Shown here: piece by piece, positions 1-8,218 of the stretch
Layout of the letters: every line of letters starts with the position of its first letter
How positions within the stretch are numbered: the first letter of the stretch is position 1
From: Serratia plymuthica NBRC 102599
GTDB lineage: Bacteria > Pseudomonadota > Gammaproteobacteria > Enterobacterales > Enterobacteriaceae
Length of the DNA: 64,000 nucleotides
NCBI RefSeq assembly: GCF_001590925.1
Contig: NZ_BCTU01000025.1
Coordinates: 62,001 to 126,000, forward strand
Direction of reading: 5' to 3'
Translations under genes and position numbers: made by a program
The notes under the pieces: generated by a model
Database searches by the model: none
What the model saw: only the letters and a program-made list of their open reading frames with translations
What the model was told of the DNA's origin: nothing

Positions 1-1627
1 GAACCGCCACCGGCTGCCAGTAGGCTACCGCTTCCCCATCCAGGTTCGCCGGGCAGTCGGCGCCGGTCAGGGCGATGATCGCGTCGCAGTGGAAGCGCAA
101 GGTCGGCCCCTGCAAAGTAAACTCCAGCCCGGCGGCGCTCGGGTCGTTGCCGACAATGCGGTTGGCCAGCCGGAAAGCGAAATCGTCCATCGGCCCGGAA
201 GGCGGCACGCCGATATCCCAATAGCCAAGACGGCCCGGGTAATCCTGCACGCTGCTGTAGGTGCCCGGTTGCAGCACTTCAATACTGCTGGGCTGGAAAC
301 GGAAGCTGTCCAGCATGCGGGTCCAGACTTCGCCGCTCTGGAATTGCGCCGTGGCGATCACCTGACGCAGGTAATCGAGGTTGGTGGCGATGCCGTGCAA
401 ACGGGTAGCGCCGAGCACCGCGCGCATTTTCTCCAGCGCCTGTTGGCGATCTTCGCCGTGGACGATCAGTTTGGCGATCATCGGGTCGTAAAATGCCGAC
501 ACTTCACTGCCGGTCGCCACCCAGCCGTCGACGCGCACATTTTCCGGGAAATGCACCTCGGTCAGCACGCCGGGGCTGGGCTGGAAATTCTTCAGCGGAT
601 CTTCGGCATAGATGCGCACCTCGATCGAGGCCCCCTGTGGTGCGCGTTGCAGCGCCGCCCAGTCCAACGCATCGCCCGCCGCCACTTGCAACATGCATTC
701 GATCAGATCCAGCCCGGTCACCATTTCGGTCACCGGATGTTCCACCTGCAAGCGGGTGTTTACCTCGAGGAAATAGAACTCGTCGCGCGCGCCGTCGTAG
801 ATAAATTCCACGGTGCCGGCGCTGCGGTAATTCACCGATTCACCCAGCGCTACCGCCGCCTGATGCAGCGCCTGACGGGTCGCCGCCGGCAGGTTCGGCG
901 CCGGGGTTTCTTCCACCACCTTCTGGTTACGGCGCTGCAACGAGCAATCGCGTTCACCAAGCGCCACCACCCGGCCCTGGCCGTCGCCAAAGATTTGCAC
1001 TTCCACATGGCGCGCCTGATCGACAAAGCGCTCGATAAAAGCCCCGGAGTCGCGGAAGAACTGCTCACCCAGCCGCTTTACGCTGTCGTAAGCTTCGCGC
1101 AGCACCGCTTCGTCGTCGCAGCGTGTCAGGCCAATGCCGCCACCGCCGGCGGTGCTTTTCAACATGACTGGGTAGCCAATCCGTGCGGCGGCAGTGACCG
1201 CTTCCTCAATACTGTCCAGCAGGCCAGTGCCCGGCGTCATCGGCACCTGCGCCACCGCCGCCAGCTCACGCGCCCGGTGCTTCAGGCCGAACTCACGGAT
1301 CTGCGCCGCCGTCGGCCCGATAAAGGCGATACCCGCCGCTTCGCAGGCATCGGCGAACTCGGCACTCTCGGAGAGAAAACCATAGCCGGGATAGATCGCC
1401 TGCGCGCCGGTTTCCACTGCGGCGGCGAGGATTTTATCAATGCACAGGTAGCTGTCGGCGGCCTTTTCGCCGCCGAGCGCCACCGCCAGATCGGCCTCGG
1501 TGACATGTGGCGCATTGCGGTCGGCATCGGAATAGACCGCCACGCTGGTCACGCCCAGGCGTTTCAGGGTACGGATCGCGCGGCAGGCAATTTCGCCGCG
1601 GTTAGCGATTAATACAGTGGTAAACAT
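1..1627 (-). CDS. uca: Urea carboxylase, N-terminal part (truncated by window edge)
   Basis: ATP- and biotin-dependent carboxylation of urea to allophanate in the cytoplasm; the next gene hydrolyses the product. Translating the minus strand from the ATG at 1627 gives a biotin-carboxylase domain beginning MFTTVLIANRGEIACRAIR, with the glycine-rich ATP-grasp loop (KSTAGGGGIG) and the EVNTRLQVEHPVTE motif. From about residue 470 it continues into an AHS2/KipA-type domain (QDYPGRLGYWDIGVPPSGPMD). The reading frame is open to base 1, so the remaining carboxyltransferase and biotinyl domains (the family is about 1200 residues) lie outside the window. The AHS2 domain after the biotin carboxylase separates it from acetyl-CoA, pyruvate and propionyl carboxylases. 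Allophanate hydrolase upstream in the same orientation supports the call. Confidence 0.93.
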   Translation of the reverse strand, partial: MFTTVLIANRGEIACRAIRTLKRLGVTSVAVYSDADRNAPHVTEADLAVALGGEKAADSYLCIDKILAAAVETGAQAIYPGYGFLSESAEFADACEAAGIAFIGPTAAQIREFGLKHRARELAAVAQVPMTPGTGLLDSIEEAVTAAARIGYPVMLKSTAGGGGIGLTRCDDEAVLREAYDSVKRLGEQFFRDSGAFIERFVDQARHVEVQIFGDGQGRVVALGERDCSLQRRNQKVVEETPAPNLPAATRQALHQAAVALGESVNYRSAGTVEFIYDGARDEFYFLEVNTRLQVEHPVTEMVTGLDLIECMLQVAAGDALDWAALQRAPQGASIEVRIYAEDPLKNFQPSPGVLTEVHFPENVRVDGWVATGSEVSAFYDPMIAKLIVHGEDRQQALEKMRAVLGATRLHGIATNLDYLRQVIATAQFQSGEVWTRMLDSFRFQPSSIEVLQPGTYSSVQDYPGRLGYWDIGVPPSGPMDDFAFRLANRIVGNDPSAAGLEFTLQGPTLRFHCDAIIALTGADCPANLDGEAVAYWQPVAV

Positions 1628-1646
1628 ATGCAATCCTCATAGAACG

Positions 1647-1760
1647 ATACCCAATAGCTTTCAGGCTGTGGCCAGACGGCAAGCAGGCACATCACTCAGG
1701 TCAGTGACTGGGGTGAGTCAACGCTGCCAACAACGCCAGGGTCGGAAAGATGACGGGTAT
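1647..1760. repeat. ERIC element overlapping the atzF stop codon
   Basis: The segment begins ATACCC and ends ACGGGTAT and carries a central CAGTGACTGGGGTGAG block, the hallmarks of enterobacterial repetitive intergenic consensus sequences. It is about 114 bp, slightly shorter than the usual 127 bp. It reaches into the 3' end of the allophanate hydrolase gene, whose last codons and stop are read from the repeat. Confidence 0.8.
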
Positions 1761-3564
1761 AGTTGCGCCAGCCGCCAAATTCAGTGATATCCAATGCGCC
1801 TTCCAGCGCCCAGGGTTCGCAGATAAAACCTTTTACCCGGCGGCCATCCGCCAGCAGCAGCGTGCCGATGCCCAGCGGCGCCGGGATCTCCGCGACAAAT
1901 TCGCCGAAACGCGCCAACGGGATGTCCCACAGCTCAACGCTGATGGCGGCCCCCTGCCCGGTTTTGACCAGCCCCGGTTTGGGCGGCTGAGTATTGGCCA
2001 GGGCGTAGAGCCGGTAGCACGGCGCGGTGGCGGTTTGCTCCACCCATACCGCGTCGCGCTGGGTAAGCTGGGCATTCAGCGGCATACCGCTGAGGTGAGC
2101 GCCCACCACCGCCACCCGCACATGTTCCACCGATGGCGTCAGCGGCGCCGGCGGCGGCAAGGTGCGGCCGGTGGCGCCGAGCGGCAGGTTCTGAGCCTGT
2201 TGCCAGCGCAGGCCGAAGGCCGCCAACGCACGATCGTGCCAGGCCGGCGCGATCAGCGTGATGCCGGCAGGCAGGCCGTCGTCGCGCATCGGTCCAGGCA
2301 AGGCCAGCGCACTCAGATCGGCCAGGTTGGTAAAGTTGGTGTAGGTACCGAATTGCGAATTGAACAACACCGGCTCCTGCTCCATTTCCGCCAAGGTGCG
2401 CAGCGTCGGTGAAGTCGGCACCACCAGCGCGTCGTACTGCGCCAGTTGTTGGCCAATTTCCCGCGCCAGCTCGGCACGCAGGTATTCCGCCTTGTAGGCG
2501 TCGCAGGCGCTGTACTTAAGGCCGTTATTGAGGATGCCGCGCACCACCGGGTTGATGGCCTGAGGATTGCTGTTCAGCATCGCCTCGACCGCCACGGTAC
2601 GCTCCGCGACCCAGGGGCCGTAATAGAGTTGCTCGGCCAGTTGGTGAAAGGAGGTGAAATCTATGGGTTCAAGCGCTACGCCACAGCGTTGCAACTGCGC
2701 CAGCGCCCGTTGAAACGCCTGCTCGGCCTGCGTGTCGCCGAAAAACTCGGGCTGCGCGGGGACCGCAAAACGCGGCGTGGCGGGCAAATCCGCCGGGGCG
2801 GTGCAGGGATTAATGCGCGAATAGGCATCGGCTGCGTCATAACCGCCGGCCATCTCGGCCACCAGAGCGGCATCCGCCACCGTCAGGGCAAAGACCGAGA
2901 CAGTGTCATTCAGGCGACACGCGGGCACCACGCCACGGTTCGACAGCCAGCCTTTGGTCGGTTTCAGGCCGACGATATTATTGAACCCCGCCGGAACGCG
3001 CCCTGAACCTGCGGTATCGGTCCCCAGCGAGAACGGCGTCAGGCCGCGCGCCACCACCGAGGCCGAACCGGAACTGGAGCCGCCGCTGACGTAGCGGCTG
3101 TCAAAGCTGTTGACCACCGCACCGTGCGGTGAGCGGGTGCCGACCAGGCCGGTGGCGAACTGATCGAGGTTGGTTTTACCGATAACGATGGCACCGGCGG
3201 CGCGCAGATTGGCGACGACCCTGGCATCCTCTGCGGCCTGGTAGGTAAATTCCGGGCAGGCGGCGCTGGTCGGCCAGCCGCCGACGTCGATATTGTCTTT
3301 CACCGCAAAGGGCACGCCGAACAGCGGCAGGCGGCTGATATCCCCGGCGACCGCGTCCAGTTGCTGCGCCAACTGCTGGTATTGCGCTTCCAGCTGCGCG
3401 GCGGTGGCAAGGTAAAGCCAGGCGTTGTCGTCCAGGCTCAGGCTCGACGTCAGCGCCTCCAGCGTGGCGCGCACGCAGGCCATGCGCTCGCCGGCCGGCC
3501 TGGTGTGATAATGGTGCTGCCATTCACTGAGGGTGAAACCGCGTTGTTTAACTGGCTGGGTCAT
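1696..3564 (-). CDS. atzF: Allophanate hydrolase
   Basis: Hydrolyses allophanate made by the adjacent urea carboxylase to ammonia and CO2, letting urea serve as a nitrogen source. The 622-residue protein has an amidase-signature domain: a catalytic Lys in VPFAVKDNID, and the Ser-cisSer-Lys serines in the GGSSSGSA region with the following DTAGSGRVPA. A C-terminal domain of about 150 residues follows, as in AtzF-type enzymes. The length is near the family norm of about 600. The start at 3564 places the conserved amidase core at the expected position. The last roughly 22 residues, after RNYT, are encoded by an ERIC repeat and are therefore unlikely to match homologues. Enzyme and carboxylase are separate genes here, not fused as in yeast urea amidolyase. 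Confidence 0.93.
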   Translation of the reverse strand: MTQPVKQRGFTLSEWQHHYHTRPAGERMACVRATLEALTSSLSLDDNAWLYLATAAQLEAQYQQLAQQLDAVAGDISRLPLFGVPFAVKDNIDVGGWPTSAACPEFTYQAAEDARVVANLRAAGAIVIGKTNLDQFATGLVGTRSPHGAVVNSFDSRYVSGGSSSGSASVVARGLTPFSLGTDTAGSGRVPAGFNNIVGLKPTKGWLSNRGVVPACRLNDTVSVFALTVADAALVAEMAGGYDAADAYSRINPCTAPADLPATPRFAVPAQPEFFGDTQAEQAFQRALAQLQRCGVALEPIDFTSFHQLAEQLYYGPWVAERTVAVEAMLNSNPQAINPVVRGILNNGLKYSACDAYKAEYLRAELAREIGQQLAQYDALVVPTSPTLRTLAEMEQEPVLFNSQFGTYTNFTNLADLSALALPGPMRDDGLPAGITLIAPAWHDRALAAFGLRWQQAQNLPLGATGRTLPPPAPLTPSVEHVRVAVVGAHLSGMPLNAQLTQRDAVWVEQTATAPCYRLYALANTQPPKPGLVKTGQGAAISVELWDIPLARFGEFVAEIPAPLGIGTLLLADGRRVKGFICEPWALEGALDITEFGGWRNYTRHLSDPGVVGSVDSPQSLT

Positions 3565-3717
3565 CGTCTGAATTCCATCTAGTACACAAGATGGGATTCA
3601 ATAGAGCAACCGGCGTGCCAATTTTTAATCCACTGATTTCAATGAATTATAATTAAAACTTATGACGGGAGAGTAAAAAACCTGCACCAGCGGCGCGCAA
3701 TCATCGGACAAAAAAGG

Positions 3718-3751
3718 TGCAAAAAAAAAGCGCCGTCTTGCGACAGCGCCT
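3718..3751 (-). terminator. Rho-independent terminator after yehS
   Basis: On the minus strand GGCGCTGTC and GACGGCGCT pair (with G-U pairs) around a GCAA loop and are followed by a run of nine or more T residues, directly downstream of the yehS stop codon. Confidence 0.75.
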
Positions 3752-3769
3752 GATGATTTTTCCTGCGGT

Positions 3770-4234
3770 TTACTCGCCGCGAATGCGTTGCGCCAACCCT
3801 TTGAGGAAATAACGCAGCATCTGATCGCCGCACGGGCGGAAGTTTTTGGTGCCTTCTTTGCGGAACAGCGCGCTCAGCTCCGGCTTGGAGATGCGGAACT
3901 CCACGGCGGTGAAGATCTGGTGCATGTCGGTGTCTTTCAGTTCGAACGCCACGCGCAGCTTTTTCAACACCAGATTGTTGGTGATCGGCAACTCCACTTC
4001 CGGTGCCGGGAACTTGTCGTCCTTGCCGCGCTTGAGGAACACCAGGCCGTTCAGGAAGTGCGCCATCACTTCGTCCGGGCAGTTTTCGAAACCCGGCTCG
4101 CCTTCTTTGATGACGTAAGCGCGCATCGCAGAGACCTCAACGTCGAAATTATCCAGCTTGATAATCTCGGTCATTTTAGCGTCGTTAATACTCAGCATGT
4201 AGCGCACGCTGCGCAGCACATCGTTGTTGATCAT
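3770..4234 (-). CDS. yehS: YehS family protein (DUF1456)
   Basis: A 154-residue cytoplasmic protein of unknown function that matches the DUF1456/YehS family over its full length. It has two tandem copies of a roughly 70-residue unit. Each begins with a short initiating helix (NNDVLRSVRYML and NNLVLKKLRVAFEL), contains a (M/I)(T/H)(E/Q)I segment, and ends in an FL(N/K)GL motif. No catalytic residues or membrane segments are evident. The gene stands alone between ERIC-containing spacers and ends at its own terminator. E. coli YehS has the same size and repeat structure. Confidence 0.85.
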   Translation of the reverse strand: MINNDVLRSVRYMLSINDAKMTEIIKLDNFDVEVSAMRAYVIKEGEPGFENCPDEVMAHFLNGLVFLKRGKDDKFPAPEVELPITNNLVLKKLRVAFELKDTDMHQIFTAVEFRISKPELSALFRKEGTKNFRPCGDQMLRYFLKGLAQRIRGE

Positions 4235-4282
4235 GGAGTTAAATTGCCTTTAGCTTGTAAACCGGGGAGGTGCGCATTTGAT

Positions 4283-4408
4283 ATATCCCCCATGGCTTTC
4301 AAGTTGCAGCCAGGCACCCGGCTCGCTCATCCCAGACGCTTACTCAGGTAAGTCACTGGGGTGAGCGAGTGCAGGTAACAACGCTGCGGCTTGAAAGACG
4401 ACGGGTAT
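4283..4408. repeat. ERIC element (near full length)
   Basis: A roughly 126-bp palindromic repeat in the spacer between yehS and the phn operon. It starts ATATCCCCCATGGCTTTC and ends TTGAAAGACGACGGGTAT, and its core AGGTAAGTCACTGGGGTGAG is close to the classical ERIC2 primer sequence. Termini and centre are complementary, so transcripts could fold into a long hairpin. Confidence 0.88.
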
Positions 4409-4410
4409 GG

Positions 4411-4433
4411 CCGCACACCTTGAATATGTGCGG
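4411..4433. other. Short hairpin downstream of phnE
   Basis: CCGCACA and TGTGCGG form a 7-bp stem with a 9-base loop between the last phn gene and the ERIC element. There is no T-run, so it is at best a processing or weak termination signal. Confidence 0.35.
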
Positions 4434-4459
4434 CAGTATAGGGATCGGTGAAGGGTTTC

Positions 4460-5359
4460 TCAATCGATTTGGCTTTTTTGCCGATACAGCGGGATGTCTT
4501 CGCCAATAATGTATTTGTTGCGCAGGAGCGACGACACCTTATCCATCACCATCACTACTACCACCAGGATCAGGGTGATGAACATCACCACGTCCCAGTT
4601 CCACAACCGCATGTTCTCCGCATACACCAGGCCGATACCGCCGGCGCCGACGAAGCCCAGCACCGCCGCAGAGCGGGTGTTGGATTCAATCTGGTACAGG
4701 CTTAGCGCCAGGAAGGTGGGAAACGACTGGGTGAAAATACCGTAACGGTGCTTCTGCAAACCGTTGGCACCCACCGCCGTCAAGCCGCGGCTGGGGGATT
4801 TATCCACCGCTTCGTGCCCTTCGGCATACAGCTTGCCGAGCAGCCCGACGTCTTGCATCACAATCGCCAGTACCCCGGCCAACGGCCCCATGCCGACAGC
4901 GCGCACGAAGATCAGCCCCCAGATCGCCATATCGATGCCGCGTAAAATATCCAGCAACCGCCGCACCGCCACCGAGATCGGCCGCAGCAGCGGCGTCGAC
5001 ATCACGTTGCGCGCCGCGAAGAACGACAGCGGCAAGGCGATAAGCGAAGCGGTGATGGTGCCGGCAAACACTATGCCGATGGTGATGAAGATCTGCTGGA
5101 AGTAATACATAAACGGCCAGTTGACGAAATCGTGCCAGACGAACATGCGCACAAAGTAACGGCCCAGTTGTTGGCAGCCGTTAACGAACTGCGGCCAGGA
5201 GATGCCGAAGAACTGGAAGAAGAACAGATAATACAGCGCGATCGCCACGGCGATAATACCGAGGGTACGCAGATAGCGGCGCTGCTGCGAGAATATTTCC
5301 GGGTGCTGCTGTTTGAGCGTTTGCAGCTCTTGTGCCGAGAGCGTTGGTGCGGTGATCAT
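4460..5359 (-). CDS. phnE: Phosphonate ABC transporter permease (second PhnE)
   Basis: An inner-membrane permease of 299 residues, one of two PhnE-type subunits in this operon. Several hydrophobic helices follow a polar N-terminus of about 30 residues. The EAA-loop region reads RGLTAVGANGLQKHRYGIF, and a VLGFVGAGGIG segment typical of PhnE lies near the C-terminus. I chose the ATG at 5359 because it overlaps the upstream permease stop by 4 bp (ATGA) and follows GAGGGGAAAA, a good ribosome site. The longer upstream reading frame only duplicates the neighbouring gene. The two permeases presumably form the heterodimeric channel served by PhnC and PhnD. Confidence 0.9.
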   Translation of the reverse strand: MITAPTLSAQELQTLKQQHPEIFSQQRRYLRTLGIIAVAIALYYLFFFQFFGISWPQFVNGCQQLGRYFVRMFVWHDFVNWPFMYYFQQIFITIGIVFAGTITASLIALPLSFFAARNVMSTPLLRPISVAVRRLLDILRGIDMAIWGLIFVRAVGMGPLAGVLAIVMQDVGLLGKLYAEGHEAVDKSPSRGLTAVGANGLQKHRYGIFTQSFPTFLALSLYQIESNTRSAAVLGFVGAGGIGLVYAENMRLWNWDVVMFITLILVVVVMVMDKVSSLLRNKYIIGEDIPLYRQKSQID

Positions 5360-6219
5360 TTTTTCCCCTCCACGACCCGTTTGCGCAGTTCGCCGGAGGT
5401 GTAATCCAGCAGCGAGACCACCAGGATAATCAGCAACAGCGTCATGCTGACCTGATCGTAGCGATCGAGCTTGATATTGGTCATCAGCTCCTGGCCGATG
5501 CCGCCCGCCCCCACCAGCCCCAGAATGGTCGACTGACGGAAGTTGATTTCCAGCCGCATAAAGCTGTACGACAGAAACACCGGCTTCACCTGGGGCCACA
5601 GACCGAAACGCATGCGTTGCAACGGCGTCGCGCCGCAGGCCGCCAGCCCGCGCACCGGCTTGTTGGACGCGGTTTCGATCGACTCATAAAACAGTTTTGT
5701 CAGGCTGCCGATAGTGTGCAGCGCCAGCGCCAAAAAGCCGGGGATGGCGCCAATGCCGAATGCCATCACGAACATCACCGCCCACGCCAGCTCGGGCATG
5801 GTGCGCAAAAATGCCACCAACGTGCGGATCGCCAAGCGCAGCGACGCCGGGCTGTGGGTATTGTTAGCCGCCAGAAACGCCAGCCCCCCCGCCACCAGCA
5901 CCGAAAGAATAGTCGCCGCCAGCGCCAGTTGCAGCGTTTCCCAGATCAGCGGCAGCTGAATATTGAGCCGATAACCCCAGTAGGCCAATGAGCCTTCGGT
6001 ATGGCCATCGGCGAACAGCAGCTTCCAGTGCAGCGTCGGGACGGTTTCCGCCAGGTAATCGAAGAAGTGGGGAATGGACACCCACACGGTATGCAGGTTG
6101 AACTCGGCGATGTTGCCGGCGCCCAGGTAGAGCGCCACCAGACCGAGCGACCAGAACAGCGTCTCGCGCTTTTGCTTGCTGCGGATCTGTTGGTAGTAGT
6201 GCGCAAAATCTGTATTCAA
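5356..6219 (-). CDS. phnE: Phosphonate ABC transporter permease (first PhnE)
   Basis: A 287-residue inner-membrane permease. A short cytoplasmic N-terminus and one helix precede a periplasmic stretch, followed by the core helices. The EAA motif region reads RGLAACGATPLQRMRFGLWPQ, and near the C-terminus a TILGLVGAGGIGQEL segment marks the PhnE family. It is translationally coupled to the downstream permease by a 4-bp overlap and lies 58 bp after phnD. Two separate PhnE genes are common for phosphonate or phosphite importers outside the C-P lyase operon. The exact ligand (phosphonate, phosphite or phosphate ester) cannot be told from the sequence. Confidence 0.9.
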   Translation of the reverse strand: MNTDFAHYYQQIRSKQKRETLFWSLGLVALYLGAGNIAEFNLHTVWVSIPHFFDYLAETVPTLHWKLLFADGHTEGSLAYWGYRLNIQLPLIWETLQLALAATILSVLVAGGLAFLAANNTHSPASLRLAIRTLVAFLRTMPELAWAVMFVMAFGIGAIPGFLALALHTIGSLTKLFYESIETASNKPVRGLAACGATPLQRMRFGLWPQVKPVFLSYSFMRLEINFRQSTILGLVGAGGIGQELMTNIKLDRYDQVSMTLLLIILVVSLLDYTSGELRKRVVEGKK

Positions 6220-6277
6220 AATAGGTTTCCGACGTGTGGAAATCAGCGGGGCTCAGCCTGGCCAAGCCCCGGCAGCA

Positions 6278-7210
6278 TTAACGGTCGCCTTTGGTCAGCT
6301 CACGCTTCATATCGATGATGTTCTGGTATTCCGCCAGAGTGGTGTCGCCGATGTGCTGTTTGCCGCCCATCGCCTTGATAAAGCACTGGTGATCGTCCTT
6401 ATCCAGCTTTTTGATGGCGGTCACGACTTTGGCTTTAAAATCGGCCGGCAGCGCGTTGCTCACCAGGATTGGGCCATTCGGGATCAGCGGCGACTGCCAG
6501 ATAATGCGGATCTGTTTCATCAGGTCCGGGTGATCCATGCGGATCATGCGGGTGAACGCGCCGCTGGTGTAGCCGGTGTTGTAGTCGCCGATCATCGAAG
6601 CCCAGGTCACCGCGCCTTCGAACTGGCCGTTCAGCACGCCGAGAATGTCCTGCTCATGGCCGCCGGAGAAGGTGACGCTGGAGAAGGCGTTGTTGTATTT
6701 GTTGTCCACCGTGCCGCCGAACAGTTTTTTGAACGCCTGATTCGGGATCAGGAAGCCGGAGGTGGAATCAGGATCGGCGAAACCGATAGCTTTGCCCTTA
6801 AGATCTTCCAGCTTTTTATACGGGCTACCGGCTTTGACCACCACCACAGAGTGGTAGCCGCGAGATTGGTCAACGTCATCGACGGCGATACCGACGATGT
6901 CCACCGCTTTCGGATCCTTGATGTACACCGAGGCGAACGACGATGGCGACATGCTCAGCACCAGATCAATTTTGCCGCCCAGCAGGCCCTGGATCACCCC
7001 GGAATAGTCGGAAGAGTTGCGCAGCTTGGTGTCCACGTTCAGCTCTTTGTCCAGGAACTGCTTCACGCACTGGTTATCGCCGATCTGCTGGGTGGCGTTT
7101 TGGCCGCCGAGAATGCCCAGGTTCAGTTCTTTAGGTGCGTCCGCTGCGGCAGCATTAAATACCATCATCGCGCCGGCCATCAGGGTGGTCAGACTCAATA
7201 CTTTTTTCAT
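6278..7210 (-). CDS. phnD: Phosphonate ABC transporter substrate-binding protein
   Basis: A periplasmic binding protein of 310 residues. The N-terminus MKKVLSLTTLMAGAMMVFNAAAADA is a Sec signal peptide with cleavage after AAA. The mature part has the PhnD-family order LNLGILGGQN, then DLVLSMSPSSFASVY, then GKAIGFADPDSTSGFLIPN, the last being the conserved ligand loop rich in Ser and Thr. The start at 7210 was preferred over an in-frame codon 39 bp upstream because it puts the signal peptide at the N-terminus. The ligand is probably a phosphonate, but orthologues also bind phosphite or related oxyanions. No C-P lyase genes are in this window. Confidence 0.92.
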   Translation of the reverse strand: MKKVLSLTTLMAGAMMVFNAAAADAPKELNLGILGGQNATQQIGDNQCVKQFLDKELNVDTKLRNSSDYSGVIQGLLGGKIDLVLSMSPSSFASVYIKDPKAVDIVGIAVDDVDQSRGYHSVVVVKAGSPYKKLEDLKGKAIGFADPDSTSGFLIPNQAFKKLFGGTVDNKYNNAFSSVTFSGGHEQDILGVLNGQFEGAVTWASMIGDYNTGYTSGAFTRMIRMDHPDLMKQIRIIWQSPLIPNGPILVSNALPADFKAKVVTAIKKLDKDDHQCFIKAMGGKQHIGDTTLAEYQNIIDMKRELTKGDR

Positions 7211-7245
7211 TACGGGTGCCTTGTGTGTGTAAAGGTAAAAGTGAA

Positions 7246-8079
7246 TCAATGGATTTGATTGGCTTCTTCGCCATACAGCTGGTGCAGTATCCGTTCGTTC
7301 AGTTGCGACGGGTGCCCGTCAAACACGATTTTGCCCTGGGCGATGCCGATGACCCGGGTGCAATATTCTTTCACCAGTTCAACCGAGTGCAGGTTCACCA
7401 TCACCGCGATGTCGTTTTCGCTGACTTTTTGCAGCGCATCCATAATGCGGCGGGTGTTTTTCGGATCGAGGGACGCTACCGGCTCGTCGGCCAGCAGAAT
7501 TTTAGGGTTTTGCATCAGCGCACGGCAGATCGCCACCCGCTGCATTTGGCCACCCGACAGGTTTTCGGCGCGCTGCAGGGCATGCGGCAGCATATTGAGC
7601 CATTGCAGCAGCTCGATGGCGCGCCCGCGGTCGGCGTCGTCAAACAGTTTGAAGAAGGACTTCAGGGTAGAGGTGTGGCTCAGGCGGCCCAACAGTACGT
7701 TGGTCATGACGTCCAGGCGCGGCACCAGGCAGAAGTCCTGGAAGATCATGCCACAGCGGGAACGCCACTGGCGCATCTGACGGGCGGAAAGTTGGGCGAT
7801 GTCCTGCGCCACGCCGTCATCTTCAAAATGCAGCATTTCGCCGCAGCTCGAAGGAATGGTGCCGTTCAGGGTATGCAGCAAGGTGGATTTGCCTGCGCCC
7901 GAGCGCCCAATCACCGCCACGAACTCGCCTGCGTGCAGATCGAAGTTGATGTCGTCCAGCACGCGCTGCTGGGATTTATAGGCTTTGCCCAAGCCTTTCA
8001 CCGACAGCACCTTACGTGAGGAGATCGGTTGCTGCCCTGGAAAATCGGTTGGTGCAAGTTTTAACTGTGCCTGAGCCAT
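7246..8079 (-). CDS. phnC: Phosphonate ABC transporter ATP-binding protein
   Basis: The ATPase of the importer and first gene of phnC-D-E-E. The 277-residue protein has Walker [10 protein letters not shown] near residue 60, a Q-loop in MIFQDF, the signature LSGGQMQR, Walker B ILLADEP followed by the D-loop SLDP, and the switch His in VNLHS. It carries about 25 extra N-terminal residues compared with typical PhnC. It is transcribed away from lgoD, with a spacer of 139 bp that contains a possible PhoB site. Confidence 0.93.
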   Translation of the reverse strand: MAQAQLKLAPTDFPGQQPISSRKVLSVKGLGKAYKSQQRVLDDINFDLHAGEFVAVIGRSGAGKSTLLHTLNGTIPSSCGEMLHFEDDGVAQDIAQLSARQMRQWRSRCGMIFQDFCLVPRLDVMTNVLLGRLSHTSTLKSFFKLFDDADRGRAIELLQWLNMLPHALQRAENLSGGQMQRVAICRALMQNPKILLADEPVASLDPKNTRRIMDALQKVSENDIAVMVNLHSVELVKEYCTRVIGIAQGKIVFDGHPSQLNERILHQLYGEEANQIH

Positions 8080-8121
8080 ATGATTTCTCTGGTTTCAGTG
8101 GCTAATCATTATGGGCACCTA

Positions 8122-8143
8122 TTAACGAATAAATTTATGACAG
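8122..8143 (-). promoter_or_regulatory. Possible PhoB box upstream of phnC
   Basis: On the minus strand CTGTCATAAAT is an exact match to the first Pho-box repeat; the following 11 bases (TTATTCGTTAA) are only a weak second repeat. The position, about 45 bp before the phnC start, fits phosphate-starvation control of a phosphonate importer. One good half-site only, so tentative. Confidence 0.4.
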
Positions 8144-8218
8144 CGGGATGATGGTTTTATGGCTGGGAAGTGACGTATGCCGCCCGCTCAACATAACGCA
8201 TTGAGGAGCGGCGTCGGG

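Noticed and set aside
89-1612. Long plus-strand reading frame of 507 codons opposite urea carboxylase
   Set aside because: It is antisense to a clear biotin-carboxylase domain; the composition (many His, Arg, Gln) is that of a GC-rich shadow frame.
4460-5599. 379-residue version of the second PhnE
   Set aside because: The extra N-terminus is the other frame of the upstream permease gene. The ATG at 5359 with GAGGGGAAAA and a 4-bp overlap is the natural start.
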